From Candidatus Electronema nielsenii (GTDB taxonomy: Bacteria > Desulfobacterota > Desulfobulbia > Desulfobulbales > Desulfobulbaceae), in the NCBI GenBank assembly GCA_026122915.1, contig JAGIXO010000004.1, positions 1 to 41,746 of the forward strand: DNA of 41,746 nt. The letters run 5' to 3'. Each line of letters opens with the position of its first letter. Position 1 is the first letter of the stretch. Below are positions 22,098 through 31,024 of this stretch, one piece after another. Made by a program: the position numbers and the translations under genes. Under the pieces are notes generated by a model. It saw only the letters and a list, made by a program, of their open reading frames with translations. It was not told the DNA's origin and did no database searches.

Positions 22098-23894
22098 CTA
22101 TCTATCCATCATTTTAGGAAAGGTAAGATGAAACACGGCTCCGCCATTCGGCCCTGCTTCTGCCCGGATATCACCGTTGTGGAATTTCATGATCTTCTTT
22201 GCCACGGCCAAGCCAATGCCGGTACCTTCTATATTTACATCAAGGCGGTAAAAAAGCCCAAAGATTTTCTCTCGGTATTCTTCTGGGATACCTTGGCCAT
22301 TGTCGGTGCAGCGGATGTGGTAGTGCTGCTCATCGGCAAATGAGCTGATCCGCAAACGGCCACCTTCCTTCTCGTTGCGCACGTATTTCAAGCCGTTGGA
22401 AAGAATGTTCTCAAAGACCTGAAGCGTGCGGCTTTCATTGGCATAAATGACGGGTAAGCCTTGCTCTATCGTTAGAGTGAACTTGGCCGCTTTCAGTCGT
22501 TCCGCTTGGTTGTGGGCAAAATCACCAAGGAGCTGGTTCAGATCAAGCAGCTTCTTATCCATGTCGATCCGCCCTACTCGGCTCAGTTCCAGCAAATCAT
22601 TAATCAACTGACTCATTCGCTCATTGGCCTTAACCACTTTATCCAGCATTCCCATCGCCTGTTCTGCTTTACCTTGGCTGGCTAATTTACGGATGATGCC
22701 AATAAAACCCATGCTGGTGACAATCGGTGATTTCAGATCATGCGAGACCGTATAGACAAATTGCTCTAATTCGTCATTCGACCGCTCTAACTCCTGCTTA
22801 CTCGTTCGCAGAGCAATGTTTTTCTCTTTAAAACTGGCAGCTGCATTCGTGAGATCGCCTAATTCATCTTGAAGTGGGTACGATGGAATTTCTGCATCTG
22901 CCGAGCCAGAAGCCAGCAGCTTGAAGGTTTTGGTCAACCGTTTAAGCGGGATAGTAATGCTCTTGGTGATAAGATACGAAAACAGGGCAATGAAGAGGAG
23001 AAGCAATACAGTCCAGAAGAGCAAAAGCCGCAAGCGAGAACTGACGTGCTGAAAGAGTTGCTGCTGGATGCGCTCTGATTCACTGATCATCAAGGCTGAG
23101 AGTTTTTTCGATTGATACATCGTCTCGTAGGCTTGGGCGGCCATGACTACGCTGGTGAGGTAAAGATAGCCACGAGTGCGCTGCACGGCTTCCAAAAAGC
23201 TGCTTTCGTAGCTATTCAGTACGTTATTAAGTTCTATCGTTTGATGGTTCTGTTGGAAATGTCCAATCAAAGAGCGCGTTTCTTGAATATTAAACAAAGC
23301 AGCTTTGATGAAATCACCGTCAAAGGAATCAAGATAGCGGTAGGCATTTTTTTCAATTTGTAAGAGAGCGTTGAGCATCTTTGTGCATTCGAGCAAGCGA
23401 GTTTCGCCTTCTTCTCGAATCAGCTCTTCAATCAACTGCTGCCCTCTGGTGGCATGAACGCGAAATTCACTTTTCACTAAGCGAGCTTGGAGCTGCCGCT
23501 GCCGCCGCACTTCCTGAAATGCCTCATAATAGGCTTCCAGATGCTTCTTGGCTAAAGTCACTACGGCCTTAGCACCGAGCTGCTCTATGGCTTCGCTGCC
23601 GCCGATGTTTTGCATCATCTTCTGATAGATTACACCAACCTGAGAACCTGACGAACTGTGGCCTTCATAGATATAAATGAGGGCCTGCCGCTGCATTTCG
23701 GCCATCTGAGCAGCAAAAACCATGTTATCAGCAGAGCGGCGACTGAAAAGAACAATTTTTCTGAAATCCGCAGAAAGTCTGGTGAAAGCTCCGTAGGAGA
23801 GCAGCGCAATCATGAAGGCCATTGCGCCGGTGATAACGTAGCCAAACACAATGCGTTTCTTCAGGCCAATAGCACGCAGGAGAAAATTGGTCAT
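22098..23894 (-). CDS. Membrane sensor histidine kinase (HAMP, HisKA, HATPase)
   Basis: A 598-residue inner-membrane kinase; ATG 23894 has GGAGG at 7 nt. TM1 is about 14-36, then a roughly 250-residue helical periplasmic domain (40-288), TM2 about 289-310 (LLLFWTVLLLLFIALFSYLI), a HAMP segment to about 360, and a HisKA helix with the phospho-acceptor His385 in YTVSHDLKSP. The catalytic domain has an N box (ENILSNGLKY), DNGQGIP (531-537) and GTGIGLAVAKKI (557-568). No response regulator is adjacent. Twelve nt upstream ends a Tat-exported solute-binding protein on the same strand, a likely sensory partner. Confidence 0.92.
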   Translation of the reverse strand: MTNFLLRAIGLKKRIVFGYVITGAMAFMIALLSYGAFTRLSADFRKIVLFSRRSADNMVFAAQMAEMQRQALIYIYEGHSSSGSQVGVIYQKMMQNIGGSEAIEQLGAKAVVTLAKKHLEAYYEAFQEVRRQRQLQARLVKSEFRVHATRGQQLIEELIREEGETRLLECTKMLNALLQIEKNAYRYLDSFDGDFIKAALFNIQETRSLIGHFQQNHQTIELNNVLNSYESSFLEAVQRTRGYLYLTSVVMAAQAYETMYQSKKLSALMISESERIQQQLFQHVSSRLRLLLFWTVLLLLFIALFSYLITKSITIPLKRLTKTFKLLASGSADAEIPSYPLQDELGDLTNAAASFKEKNIALRTSKQELERSNDELEQFVYTVSHDLKSPIVTSMGFIGIIRKLASQGKAEQAMGMLDKVVKANERMSQLINDLLELSRVGRIDMDKKLLDLNQLLGDFAHNQAERLKAAKFTLTIEQGLPVIYANESRTLQVFENILSNGLKYVRNEKEGGRLRISSFADEQHYHIRCTDNGQGIPEEYREKIFGLFYRLDVNIEGTGIGLAVAKKIMKFHNGDIRAEAGPNGGAVFHLTFPKMMDR

Positions 23895-23905
23895 CACTGC
23901 CCTCC

Positions 23906-25165
23906 TTAGGCTAAGACAAACTCGTTCCACTTGGTCATGGTGTATTCATAGGTATCCATGACTGTGTTCCAAATTGCAATGTTCTCAAAGCGTTTGATGT
24001 ACGAACCACCAGTGCGAACCTCGCCGGGCCGCACAGAGATTTTGCCATCAGTACCTTGCAGCGGCTCGGTGGCAGGCTTGCCCTCGTACCAATACTCCCA
24101 CTCTGCCTGTGACATAAAGGGTCTGGAACGCTGGGGATTGGAAATGTAATAGCCTTGTCGGGCGATAAAGGCACCGGGCCAACCTGACAGCCACCAATTC
24201 ATAAAGGCATACGCTGCCTCCTGTCGCTCGTCGGTGCAGGCACGAGAAAGGCACATCACCCCATGCCAAGCGCGGTAGCCTTCTTTTGGGGCGGCATAAA
24301 TGCAGGGAATACCCATGCCGTTCAGCGCACTGACTCCGGGTGAGAACATACTCTCAAGCACTACCTCACCAGAGGCCATCAGCTCGACTGAATGTGGCAC
24401 TGAAGTCCATACGCCCCGAAAATGGCCGTCTCGCTTATGGGCAATGAGAATATCAAAGAGCTTGTCAACCTCTTCTCGGCTCATGTTGCCCATGTTCTTA
24501 AAGTCCATCAAGCCCTTGGCTCGCACTGCCAACGCTAAATCAAATAAACCGATTTCCGGTGAATTAATTATCGCTACCTTACCGTGCCAGCGTTCATCAA
24601 GTAGCCAGCCCCAGCTTTCGGTTTCGTAGGGAATGCCTTGAGGAATAACGCTGGCATTATAGCCAAATGAATCAACATTATGCACATAGGGCAAAAAACT
24701 GATGTGTTCAGTAGGTACGCAGCTGAACGAACCATCTGGCTGAATAAAAAGCAAATTGCAGGGCGCGTCACCCAAACCTAACTTGGCCTTGTCAGAGATG
24801 CGGCCTGTCTTGCTTAGACTGTTGATTTCATCCCAATAGGTGAGCCTGCGGATATCTATTGGCTGAATGGTCTTGGCCTGCCACAGCACCTTGATGCTGT
24901 TTGACCACTGTTCATAGAGATCAAAAGAGGTGGGATCAGTGGAGGCCTTGAGCAACACTTCCGCATCGCCGCCAGGATAAAACTCAATGTTGATACCCAA
25001 ATCATGCTCGGCCTGCTGCCGAATAGATTCCAGCAGCGTAACGTGAGTACCTACCACTTTGATAGTTGGCTTAGACGTGGCTTTGGCAAGCCGAGGAAAC
25101 GCGGTTGCAGCTAAGGCGGCAGCTCCGAGCTTTCCGCTCTGCTGAAGAAAGGTGCGGCGGTTCAT
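23906..25165 (-). CDS. Tat-exported extracellular solute-binding protein (PotD-like)
   Basis: A 419-residue periplasmic binding protein of the iron/spermidine/putrescine type. The start at ATG 25165 places a twin-arginine signal MNRRTFLQQSGKLGAAALAA at the very N-terminus; an upstream frame opening at 25213 would bury it. The mature protein starts near TSKPTIKVVGTHVTLLES and shows the two-lobe pattern of PotD-like proteins, including AYAFMNWWLSGWPGAF and MDTYEYTMTKWNEFV near the end. No permease or ABC ATPase gene is present, but a sensor kinase follows after 12 nt, so it may serve signalling more than uptake. The ligand is unknown. Confidence 0.85.
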   Translation of the reverse strand: MNRRTFLQQSGKLGAAALAATAFPRLAKATSKPTIKVVGTHVTLLESIRQQAEHDLGINIEFYPGGDAEVLLKASTDPTSFDLYEQWSNSIKVLWQAKTIQPIDIRRLTYWDEINSLSKTGRISDKAKLGLGDAPCNLLFIQPDGSFSCVPTEHISFLPYVHNVDSFGYNASVIPQGIPYETESWGWLLDERWHGKVAIINSPEIGLFDLALAVRAKGLMDFKNMGNMSREEVDKLFDILIAHKRDGHFRGVWTSVPHSVELMASGEVVLESMFSPGVSALNGMGIPCIYAAPKEGYRAWHGVMCLSRACTDERQEAAYAFMNWWLSGWPGAFIARQGYYISNPQRSRPFMSQAEWEYWYEGKPATEPLQGTDGKISVRPGEVRTGGSYIKRFENIAIWNTVMDTYEYTMTKWNEFVLA

Positions 25166-25297
25166 AGCAGTCTTCTGTTGCACATAGTCTGAAGAACGGA
25201 ATTTTAGAGACAACAGGGCATATTCAGATATAATCTGTACCTGAACCTGAGAGCGAATGCAAGCTTGTTACCTGTCGGTGTTCGTGTTATATGATGA

Positions 25298-27247
25298 ATG
25301 ATGACCAAGAGAGAGAGTTCTTTTAGACCAGATAACCAACTCAGTGCCATGCCTCCTTCTTCTTCGTTTCTCCTGCCCCATTTCCTTCGCAAACTGCCGC
25401 CTGTGCTGCTTGCCACGCTGGTGTTTTCCTTCACGAATGGCTGCGCACACAAGAAAAAGCCTGCTCCGCCACCTCTTGTGCCACCCAAGCAAGCAGCGGT
25501 GATCAAACCCGCTCCTACGGTTAAAGCAGTGCCAGTCATTGGAGAATCTTCGACAAAATCAAAGAATATTGCAATGCCTGTTCCACCGAAGGATGAAAGC
25601 GATCATGGCTGTAGTTATTTCTATTTTCTCTGGGGTCGTCACGCTGAGTTAGAGACCAAGTACGAGGCCGCGCTCGAAGCCTATGAAAAGGCTCTGATCT
25701 GCGATCCTGACGCAGATTTTGTCATCAGCAAGCTGCCGCTCCTTTTGCTGCGCATGGACCGCCGCGATGAGGCTGCGATTAAGCTCAAAGAATATCTGGC
25801 TCGTCATCCAGAGGATACAGCTTCGAGAATGCTTTTAGCTAAAGTGTTCATTAGCGATGGCAAGTTAGCAGAGGCTGCCGAGCAGTACCGCAAAGCGCAT
25901 GAGCTGAATCCAAAAGATACCACGCCGCTGCTGCTCCTCAGTGAGCTGCATTTAGCTGAAAACAAGCAGGAGCAGGCCAAGGCTGCTTTAGAGAATGTGC
26001 TGGCGGTTGATCGTAGTTCTCATGCGGCTCATTTGCTGTTAGCTCGCCTGCTTGCTGCTGAGGAAAAATTCGCTTCGGCCTTAGATCATTACCAGCAGGC
26101 CATCGCTATTACGCCCTCAGGAGGAGTGCAGTTAGAAATGGCTGATCTCTTAGTGCGGCAGAAAAAATACAGGCAAGCAGTCAAGATGTATCAGGCATTG
26201 CTGGTCGAGAATGAGGACAACGAAGAAGCCCGCATCGCCTTGATTCATGTTTATTTAACCCAGAATAAAGAAAAGAAGGCAATGGCCGAGCTGAAGCGGC
26301 TCAAAGATTTAGCCAACAATCCTGAACAGAATGATCTGACTATAATTAAGCTCTGTATCCGCTGGGAGGAATACGCTAAGGCAATGAGCTTGCTGCAAGA
26401 CCTTCTGAAAAAGGAAGAGATGCCCGAAGCCCGCTATTTGCTCGGCGCGCTCCAGTTTCAGGAGAAGCAGTATGAGGATGCGCTCAAGACATTGGAGAAA
26501 ATCAGCCCAGAGGACGAAGAGTACGAAGACGGACTGATTCTCCAAGTGCGAACACTCAAGGAGCTGAAACAGCAGGAGCAGGCGATTCAGTTGCTACAAT
26601 CCGCGTTGGAGGGTGAGCAGCAGCTGGGGCCAGATATGTATGTCTTACTTGCGAGCCTTTATCAGACAGCGGAGCAGGACGAAGCAGTCAAGAAAACCTA
26701 TGACCGCGCCTTGAAAGCGCATCCGGGTAACGAACATCTGCTTTATGAATACGGCCTGTTTCTTGATTATAGCGGGAAGAAGAAGCAGGCGTTATCGGCC
26801 ATGCAGAAGCTGCTCAAGAAGAATTCCGATCATGTCGGTGCGCTGAATTATGTCGGCTATGCTTGGGCTGATGCCAAAGTGAATCTGAACAAGGCCTTTC
26901 TTTATCTCAGTCGAGCCAAGGAACTCAAGCCAGCGGACGGTTATATTCAAGACAGCCTCGGTTGGGTATATTACCGCTTAGGTAATTTTGAGGAAGCCCG
27001 CAAAACGCTGGAGACGGCGGCTCGCTTGACTCCTGATGATGCAGCAGTGTTCGATCACCTCGCTGAAGTGTATCTCGCTGCCGGACGGAAAGATGAGGCA
27101 TTGAAGGCGTGGCAGAAGGCCTTAGACCTGCACGCTAAAAAACCGACTGAGGGAGAGAAAAACAAGAAGCAGCAAGAACGGGAATACCGTGAACGCCAGC
27201 GTCTTGAGGAAAAAATTGACCGTCTGACCCATAAGGAGAAACAATGA
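25298..27247 (+). CDS. TPR-repeat lipoprotein
   Basis: Up to 649 residues, nearly all tetratricopeptide repeats after an export signal. The lipobox FTNGC places the lipidated Cys at 49 of the longest frame; an ATG at 25349 (18 codons in) gives a more normal signal peptide, and neither start has a good ribosome-binding site. A Pro/Lys/Val-rich spacer (50-105) leads into about a dozen TPR-like helical pairs, for example KYEAALEAYEKALICDP and GNFEEARKTLETAARLTP. Such proteins scaffold complexes in the periplasm. It overlaps the LolB-like gene by ATGA, implying a joint role in the envelope. The exact partner is unknown. Confidence 0.82.
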   Translation: MMTKRESSFRPDNQLSAMPPSSSFLLPHFLRKLPPVLLATLVFSFTNGCAHKKKPAPPPLVPPKQAAVIKPAPTVKAVPVIGESSTKSKNIAMPVPPKDESDHGCSYFYFLWGRHAELETKYEAALEAYEKALICDPDADFVISKLPLLLLRMDRRDEAAIKLKEYLARHPEDTASRMLLAKVFISDGKLAEAAEQYRKAHELNPKDTTPLLLLSELHLAENKQEQAKAALENVLAVDRSSHAAHLLLARLLAAEEKFASALDHYQQAIAITPSGGVQLEMADLLVRQKKYRQAVKMYQALLVENEDNEEARIALIHVYLTQNKEKKAMAELKRLKDLANNPEQNDLTIIKLCIRWEEYAKAMSLLQDLLKKEEMPEARYLLGALQFQEKQYEDALKTLEKISPEDEEYEDGLILQVRTLKELKQQEQAIQLLQSALEGEQQLGPDMYVLLASLYQTAEQDEAVKKTYDRALKAHPGNEHLLYEYGLFLDYSGKKKQALSAMQKLLKKNSDHVGALNYVGYAWADAKVNLNKAFLYLSRAKELKPADGYIQDSLGWVYYRLGNFEEARKTLETAARLTPDDAAVFDHLAEVYLAAGRKDEALKAWQKALDLHAKKPTEGEKNKKQQEREYRERQRLEEKIDRLTHKEKQ

Positions 27248-28056
27248 ACACGTTCCGATCTCAGTTCGCTTGCCTCTGTCTCGCTTCTCTGCTGCTGGGT
27301 GGCTGCGCAAGCAAAGTATCGCACCAGTCAGCGCAGCTTGACGGCAAAAGACTGAAGCTGGCAGAAGAGCGTTTGAGCAACTTCTTAACGCAGTCCTGCG
27401 TTGATGGAATAGATAGCGATGTTAAACTCAGCTGGAAAGCCTATGCCCAGCAGGAGACCTATCCGGCGACCTTACAGGCAGCTGCCCCGGCCTCACTTCG
27501 GTTAGCCCTGACCGACCCACTCGGCAGACCTCTGCTTTTGCTGGGTTCTGACGGCAAGACCTTCACGCTGGCCGATAATCGAAAGGCGCAGGGGTATCGG
27601 GGCAATACCGAGTTGAAGTTCGTGCGCCGCTTCCTTCCTTCTTTCATCCCAATGGATGACCTTTTCTTGTGGTTAAGCGGACGGGTACGCGGAGAAAGGA
27701 TGCAGACTGCGGCGGCACGAACAGATGCCGAGGGAACGCTCTGGTGGCATGGCGGTTCCACCGACGGCAGAACCGCTCATATTCTCGCGTTAGACCGGCA
27801 GAACCGCCTCAGCCGTCATATAGTCATGGATAAGAAAACCGATGAGATACTGTTTGAAGCTCGCTACAGCGGCTATGTTAAGACCGCAAAAGCCTGCGCT
27901 TGGCCGGGCAAGATCAATCTGTCCGGCAAGGCATTAGAAGCAGATTACTCAATTGAATTCGGCGAAATCTTCGGCTATGGCCCTCTTGACAAGCAGCGGT
28001 TTGAGGTTACGCTGCCACCGCATTTCACGGTTAAAGAAATGACTGACAAGGATTAG
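27244..28056 (+). CDS. LolB-like outer-membrane lipoprotein (DUF4292-type)
   Basis: A 270-residue lipoprotein with signal peptide ending LLGGC (Cys21). The mature part has the half-open beta-barrel pattern of LolB/LppX-type proteins: DSDVKLSWKAYAQ, PASLRLALTDPLGRPLLLLGSDGKTF and FLWLSGRVRG. In LolB the fold binds acyl chains of lipoproteins for insertion into the outer membrane; here this is only a fold-level guess. The ATG overlaps the TGA of the TPR lipoprotein (ATGA), so the pair is translationally coupled. Its stop overlaps by 4 nt the stop of the convergent AMIN gene. Confidence 0.65.
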   Translation: MNTFRSQFACLCLASLLLGGCASKVSHQSAQLDGKRLKLAEERLSNFLTQSCVDGIDSDVKLSWKAYAQQETYPATLQAAAPASLRLALTDPLGRPLLLLGSDGKTFTLADNRKAQGYRGNTELKFVRRFLPSFIPMDDLFLWLSGRVRGERMQTAAARTDAEGTLWWHGGSTDGRTAHILALDRQNRLSRHIVMDKKTDEILFEARYSGYVKTAKACAWPGKINLSGKALEADYSIEFGEIFGYGPLDKQRFEVTLPPHFTVKEMTDKD

Positions 28057-29012
28057 TTCAGTTTCTTAGCCGAATTGCCGAGCGTATTGATGATCAAGAC
28101 AAAGAGATTGTCATTCTTGAAAAAGACCTGCTGAAGATCATAATTGTTGCTCGGGGCTAAATCCAGTACCACCCGGATTTTCTTGCCCGATTCTTCCTTG
28201 CTGATGCGGATACCTCGAACAAACTTGCCGTCTGCTGGGATATTCTCCGGCAGACGCTCGCCCGCAGCGGTGTCTTGAAAGTCACAGACCACCCTCGGCT
28301 TCTTTTCTTCCAAGCCAAAGACCACGGGCGGATGGAATTTGTTCAGTCGGAACATGACCATCTCGCCCCGGTTGGAATTCTTATCAAAAATCACTGAAGT
28401 CAGCACCGTGGCAGCGGCAGAGAAAGGCTTTGCTACGGGCTTGACGATTGGCTCTTCCGGTACTTTGACCGGAGGTGGTGCTGTTGTTACAGTTTGCGCC
28501 TGCTTCTCCTCAGGCAGTCGGACAACAGGCTTTACTTCTGGGTTTTTTCCCGCAGTGGGTGTCCAGATGGTGCCTGCGGTTGCGGCAGCCTTTCTCGGCT
28601 CTGGCTGAACGCTGGCATCATGAACAACCACGGTCAGGAGAGTACCGCTCGCCCCCGGCTCTTTGAAACTCTTGGTTTGTCTGCCCGGTGCCAAGTCCAG
28701 CACCACGCGCGTCTTGTTGTCGTGGATGCCAACCCGGATGCGTTGAATCAGGGTTCCCTTGGTCTCAAGGTTGTTTTTAATCCGTTTGGAAACACCGGTG
28801 TTATTGAAGTCAAAGACCATTCTGGGACTGCCATCCTTCATCGGGAAGGAGTTTGGAAGAACAGGACTGTTGAGCCGGAACACAACTCGTTCCTCGTTCG
28901 GGGAAACAGTCTCAAAGCGGATGTCTTCTATCTGTGCTGCCGCGAGCGCAGGCAGGCAGCGGAAGAACACGATCAGCAGCGCAAAGGCTGCCGCAGAAAT
29001 GTTTCTCAACAT
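28053..29012 (-). CDS. AMIN-domain periplasmic protein (two AMIN domains)
   Basis: A 319-residue exported protein. ATG 29012 (GAGGA upstream) starts a clean signal peptide MLRNISAAAFALLIVFFRC...ALA; an earlier in-frame ATG at 29090 would displace it. Two AMIN-like beta domains are seen: the first IEDIRFETVSPNEERVVFRL ... RVVLDLAPG, the second VIFDKNSNRGEMVMFRLNKF ... IRVVLDLAPS, separated by a Pro/Lys/Val-rich linker. AMIN domains bind peptidoglycan and target amidases or secretins to the septum or cell poles. No amidase or secretin domain is fused here, so an adaptor role is likely. Confidence 0.8.
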   Translation of the reverse strand: MLRNISAAAFALLIVFFRCLPALAAAQIEDIRFETVSPNEERVVFRLNSPVLPNSFPMKDGSPRMVFDFNNTGVSKRIKNNLETKGTLIQRIRVGIHDNKTRVVLDLAPGRQTKSFKEPGASGTLLTVVVHDASVQPEPRKAAATAGTIWTPTAGKNPEVKPVVRLPEEKQAQTVTTAPPPVKVPEEPIVKPVAKPFSAAATVLTSVIFDKNSNRGEMVMFRLNKFHPPVVFGLEEKKPRVVCDFQDTAAGERLPENIPADGKFVRGIRISKEESGKKIRVVLDLAPSNNYDLQQVFFKNDNLFVLIINTLGNSAKKLN

Positions 29013-29143
29013 CGATCCTCGTTTGGTGGCCACTGAGGGGGAAAAGAACTTTTTAACACTGAAACCTTCTTTGAATATAACCTCCATCATTCCTGTGTCA
29101 ACTGATTAGGAGTTACGCTGTTCAATTTTACAAAACGGAGCGT

Positions 29144-29258
29144 ATCGAGCGACGTTTTAAATTTGTCTCGCTCGAGTCTCTTGAACACACTCACTCGAGT
29201 CTCTTATGTTCCCTCGCTCGACACTCTTGCATACACTCGCTCGAGACTTTTCAGCTCC
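29144..29258. repeat. Second 23-nt tandem repeat array (five units)
   Basis: Units start at 29144, 29167, 29190, 29213 and 29236, exactly 23 nt apart. Units 2-5 follow CTCRCTCGAGTCTCTTG with variable ends; unit 1 carries TCGAGCGA, the reverse complement of TCGCTCGA. Units contain short inverted arms around a 4-nt core (ACTC-actc-GAGT in unit 3; CTC-gctc-GAG in others). It fills the 286-nt gap between the AMIN gene start and the radical SAM gene stop. The sequence differs from the array at 17209 but period and layout are the same. Confidence 0.75.
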
Positions 29259-29297
29259 CTACCAAGATAGCTTTTATACGCCTTGGGCAACACGAGG

Positions 29298-30578
29298 TTA
29301 GCGTAAGGCTGGATTGAAATAGCCGAATTTAAGCTGCGGAAATTGTTCTTTAAGGAGCTTGAGCCAGCGGAGCATTCCTAAAGCGGGCTTATTCGGCGCA
29401 TGGCCAACCGCTTTCAAATAATGCTCTGGGTCCATGTTCAGATTGCGAAGTTGAATCAGATCAGGTGGGCAGGCGGAGATCAGCTCGCAGAGAGCGGCGT
29501 GTTCGTCCGGGTCATCGGTAAAGCCAGGGATGATGAAATAGTTGAGCGAAACGTGGCGATTATGCTTCTTCATTACTTCGATGGTTTGGCGTACATCAGC
29601 GAAGGAGAAGCCAGAAGGCCGATAATAACGATGGTGCATCTCCGCGCGCGCCGAGTTCATCGACACCCGGATTGAATCTAACCCGGCCTGTGCGAGTCGG
29701 TCAACCGCAGCGGGCAAACTGGCGTTCGTGTTAAGATTGATCGTGCCTTTGCTGGTCTGCGCGCGCATCTGGCGGATGGCGGATTCAAGCGTCGGAGCTT
29801 GCAGCAACGGCTCGCCCTCGCAGCCTTGACCAAAACTAACCACCGCTTTGGCGGCTTTCTCCAAATGCGGCACAGCTATTTCTAACAGTTCTGTGGTCGA
29901 GGGGACAAAGTGAATGCGGTCTTGCGTCGAAGGACAACAACCGCTGGGCTGCTGGGAGATGCAGCCGATGCAGCCCGCGTTACAGCAAGGAGAGGTCGGC
30001 AGCGGGGCTTCCCAGCGACCAAGGAAGTAGTTACGGGCAGCAGGACAGGCGTAGGTCAGACAGCATTTACCGAGATGCTGAATGAGCCGGTTGTGTGGGT
30101 ATTTTTTCAGCTTGGCTGCTGTCTTCTTGTTGATCAGCCGTTGATCAAAGCCCTTGGGGTCTTGACGGATATCGTTGTCACTGCGGAAGGCAGCAACAAC
30201 GAACTTACCGTTTTGCCAGCCCACAGCGGTGTAGGCGAAGAGCGGGAGTAGCGGAGCGTTTTCCTGTGTCTGATAGGCAGCAGTGTAGATCGCAGTGTGC
30301 GCCGGGGCCATGAATGCAGCCACGGCAGAGATTTCATTGCTGCCATCATAGGGATTTTCTGCCAGCAGAGCTGCTTCACCACTCTCCGGCTCAATGCCCA
30401 CTGGCAAGCGATTTGGCAGGACAAACAGCTCGCTGCCCTCTGGCAGAGGAACCAGTTCCTCCGGCGCAGGGCTGAAGAAATTCCCTGCGCTGCTTCCGGC
30501 CATTTCCAAACCCTCATAGTCAAGGATTTCGCCCTGACGATTGGCGAAAACTAAGGAAGGCCGCATACTTTTGCCCAT
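29298..30578 (-). CDS. Radical SAM enzyme of unknown substrate
   Basis: A 426-residue protein. The first 180 residues form a uncommon N-terminal domain (FANRQGEILDYEGLEMAG...) ending in a Cys-containing segment KCCLTYACPAARNYF. The radical SAM cluster motif CNAGCIGC (C199, C203, C206) follows, then GQGCEGEPLL for SAM binding, INLNTNASLP, SIRVSMNSA and YFIIPGFTDDPDE. The enzyme would cleave SAM to a 5'-deoxyadenosyl radical; extra Cys at 172, 173, 178, 214 and 215 could hold another cluster. It overlaps the start of the window's adjacent hypothetical gene by one base, so they are coupled. Substrate unknown. Confidence 0.85.
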   Translation of the reverse strand: MGKSMRPSLVFANRQGEILDYEGLEMAGSSAGNFFSPAPEELVPLPEGSELFVLPNRLPVGIEPESGEAALLAENPYDGSNEISAVAAFMAPAHTAIYTAAYQTQENAPLLPLFAYTAVGWQNGKFVVAAFRSDNDIRQDPKGFDQRLINKKTAAKLKKYPHNRLIQHLGKCCLTYACPAARNYFLGRWEAPLPTSPCCNAGCIGCISQQPSGCCPSTQDRIHFVPSTTELLEIAVPHLEKAAKAVVSFGQGCEGEPLLQAPTLESAIRQMRAQTSKGTINLNTNASLPAAVDRLAQAGLDSIRVSMNSARAEMHHRYYRPSGFSFADVRQTIEVMKKHNRHVSLNYFIIPGFTDDPDEHAALCELISACPPDLIQLRNLNMDPEHYLKAVGHAPNKPALGMLRWLKLLKEQFPQLKFGYFNPALR

Positions 30579-31009
30579 CAGTCTTCTGCGCCTTGCCGAA
30601 TCTTGGAGAGCACCGAATCAACTGCGTTATAGACATCCAAATCACTACCAAACACATCCTGCACCCGTGGATGATCAATCAGGTCGTTGATAATGTAGGC
30701 GGTCAGATAGAGACTGAGGATATTTGGGTCTGGCACTAAGGTACGGATATCGGCAATCTTCAACCGAATCTCAAATTCTTCCATCTCCGCAGGCTCACGC
30801 AGCTGCCGCGCCACACCATCTTGAATGGCATGGACATCATTAGTCTCAATGATGTGCGCATCTAAAAGCCGCTGCACTAACCGGACAGCTAATTCCGGGG
30901 CAATGTCTCTGGCTTTGCTGAGGATAAAGCGGCGCTCTCGTTCTCGTTTCCGGTCAAGAGCATCTATCGCTTTGTTGGTTGAGCCGCTGGGATTGATGTG
31001 GCGGGCCAT
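30578..31009 (-). CDS. Conserved hypothetical protein
   Basis: A 143-residue soluble, mostly helical protein with no signal peptide, Cys or known motif that I recognise. It begins MARHINPSGSTNKAIDALDR, with a basic first third (RKRERERRFILSKARDIAP) and an acidic second half (DVYNAVDSVLSKIRQGAED). It lies between glgP (15 nt upstream) and the radical SAM gene (one shared base), so all three should be co-transcribed. A regulatory or adaptor role for one of these enzymes is possible but not shown. Confidence 0.7.
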   Translation of the reverse strand: MARHINPSGSTNKAIDALDRKRERERRFILSKARDIAPELAVRLVQRLLDAHIIETNDVHAIQDGVARQLREPAEMEEFEIRLKIADIRTLVPDPNILSLYLTAYIINDLIDHPRVQDVFGSDLDVYNAVDSVLSKIRQGAED

Positions 31010-31024
31010 GCTATGTTCTCCTTG

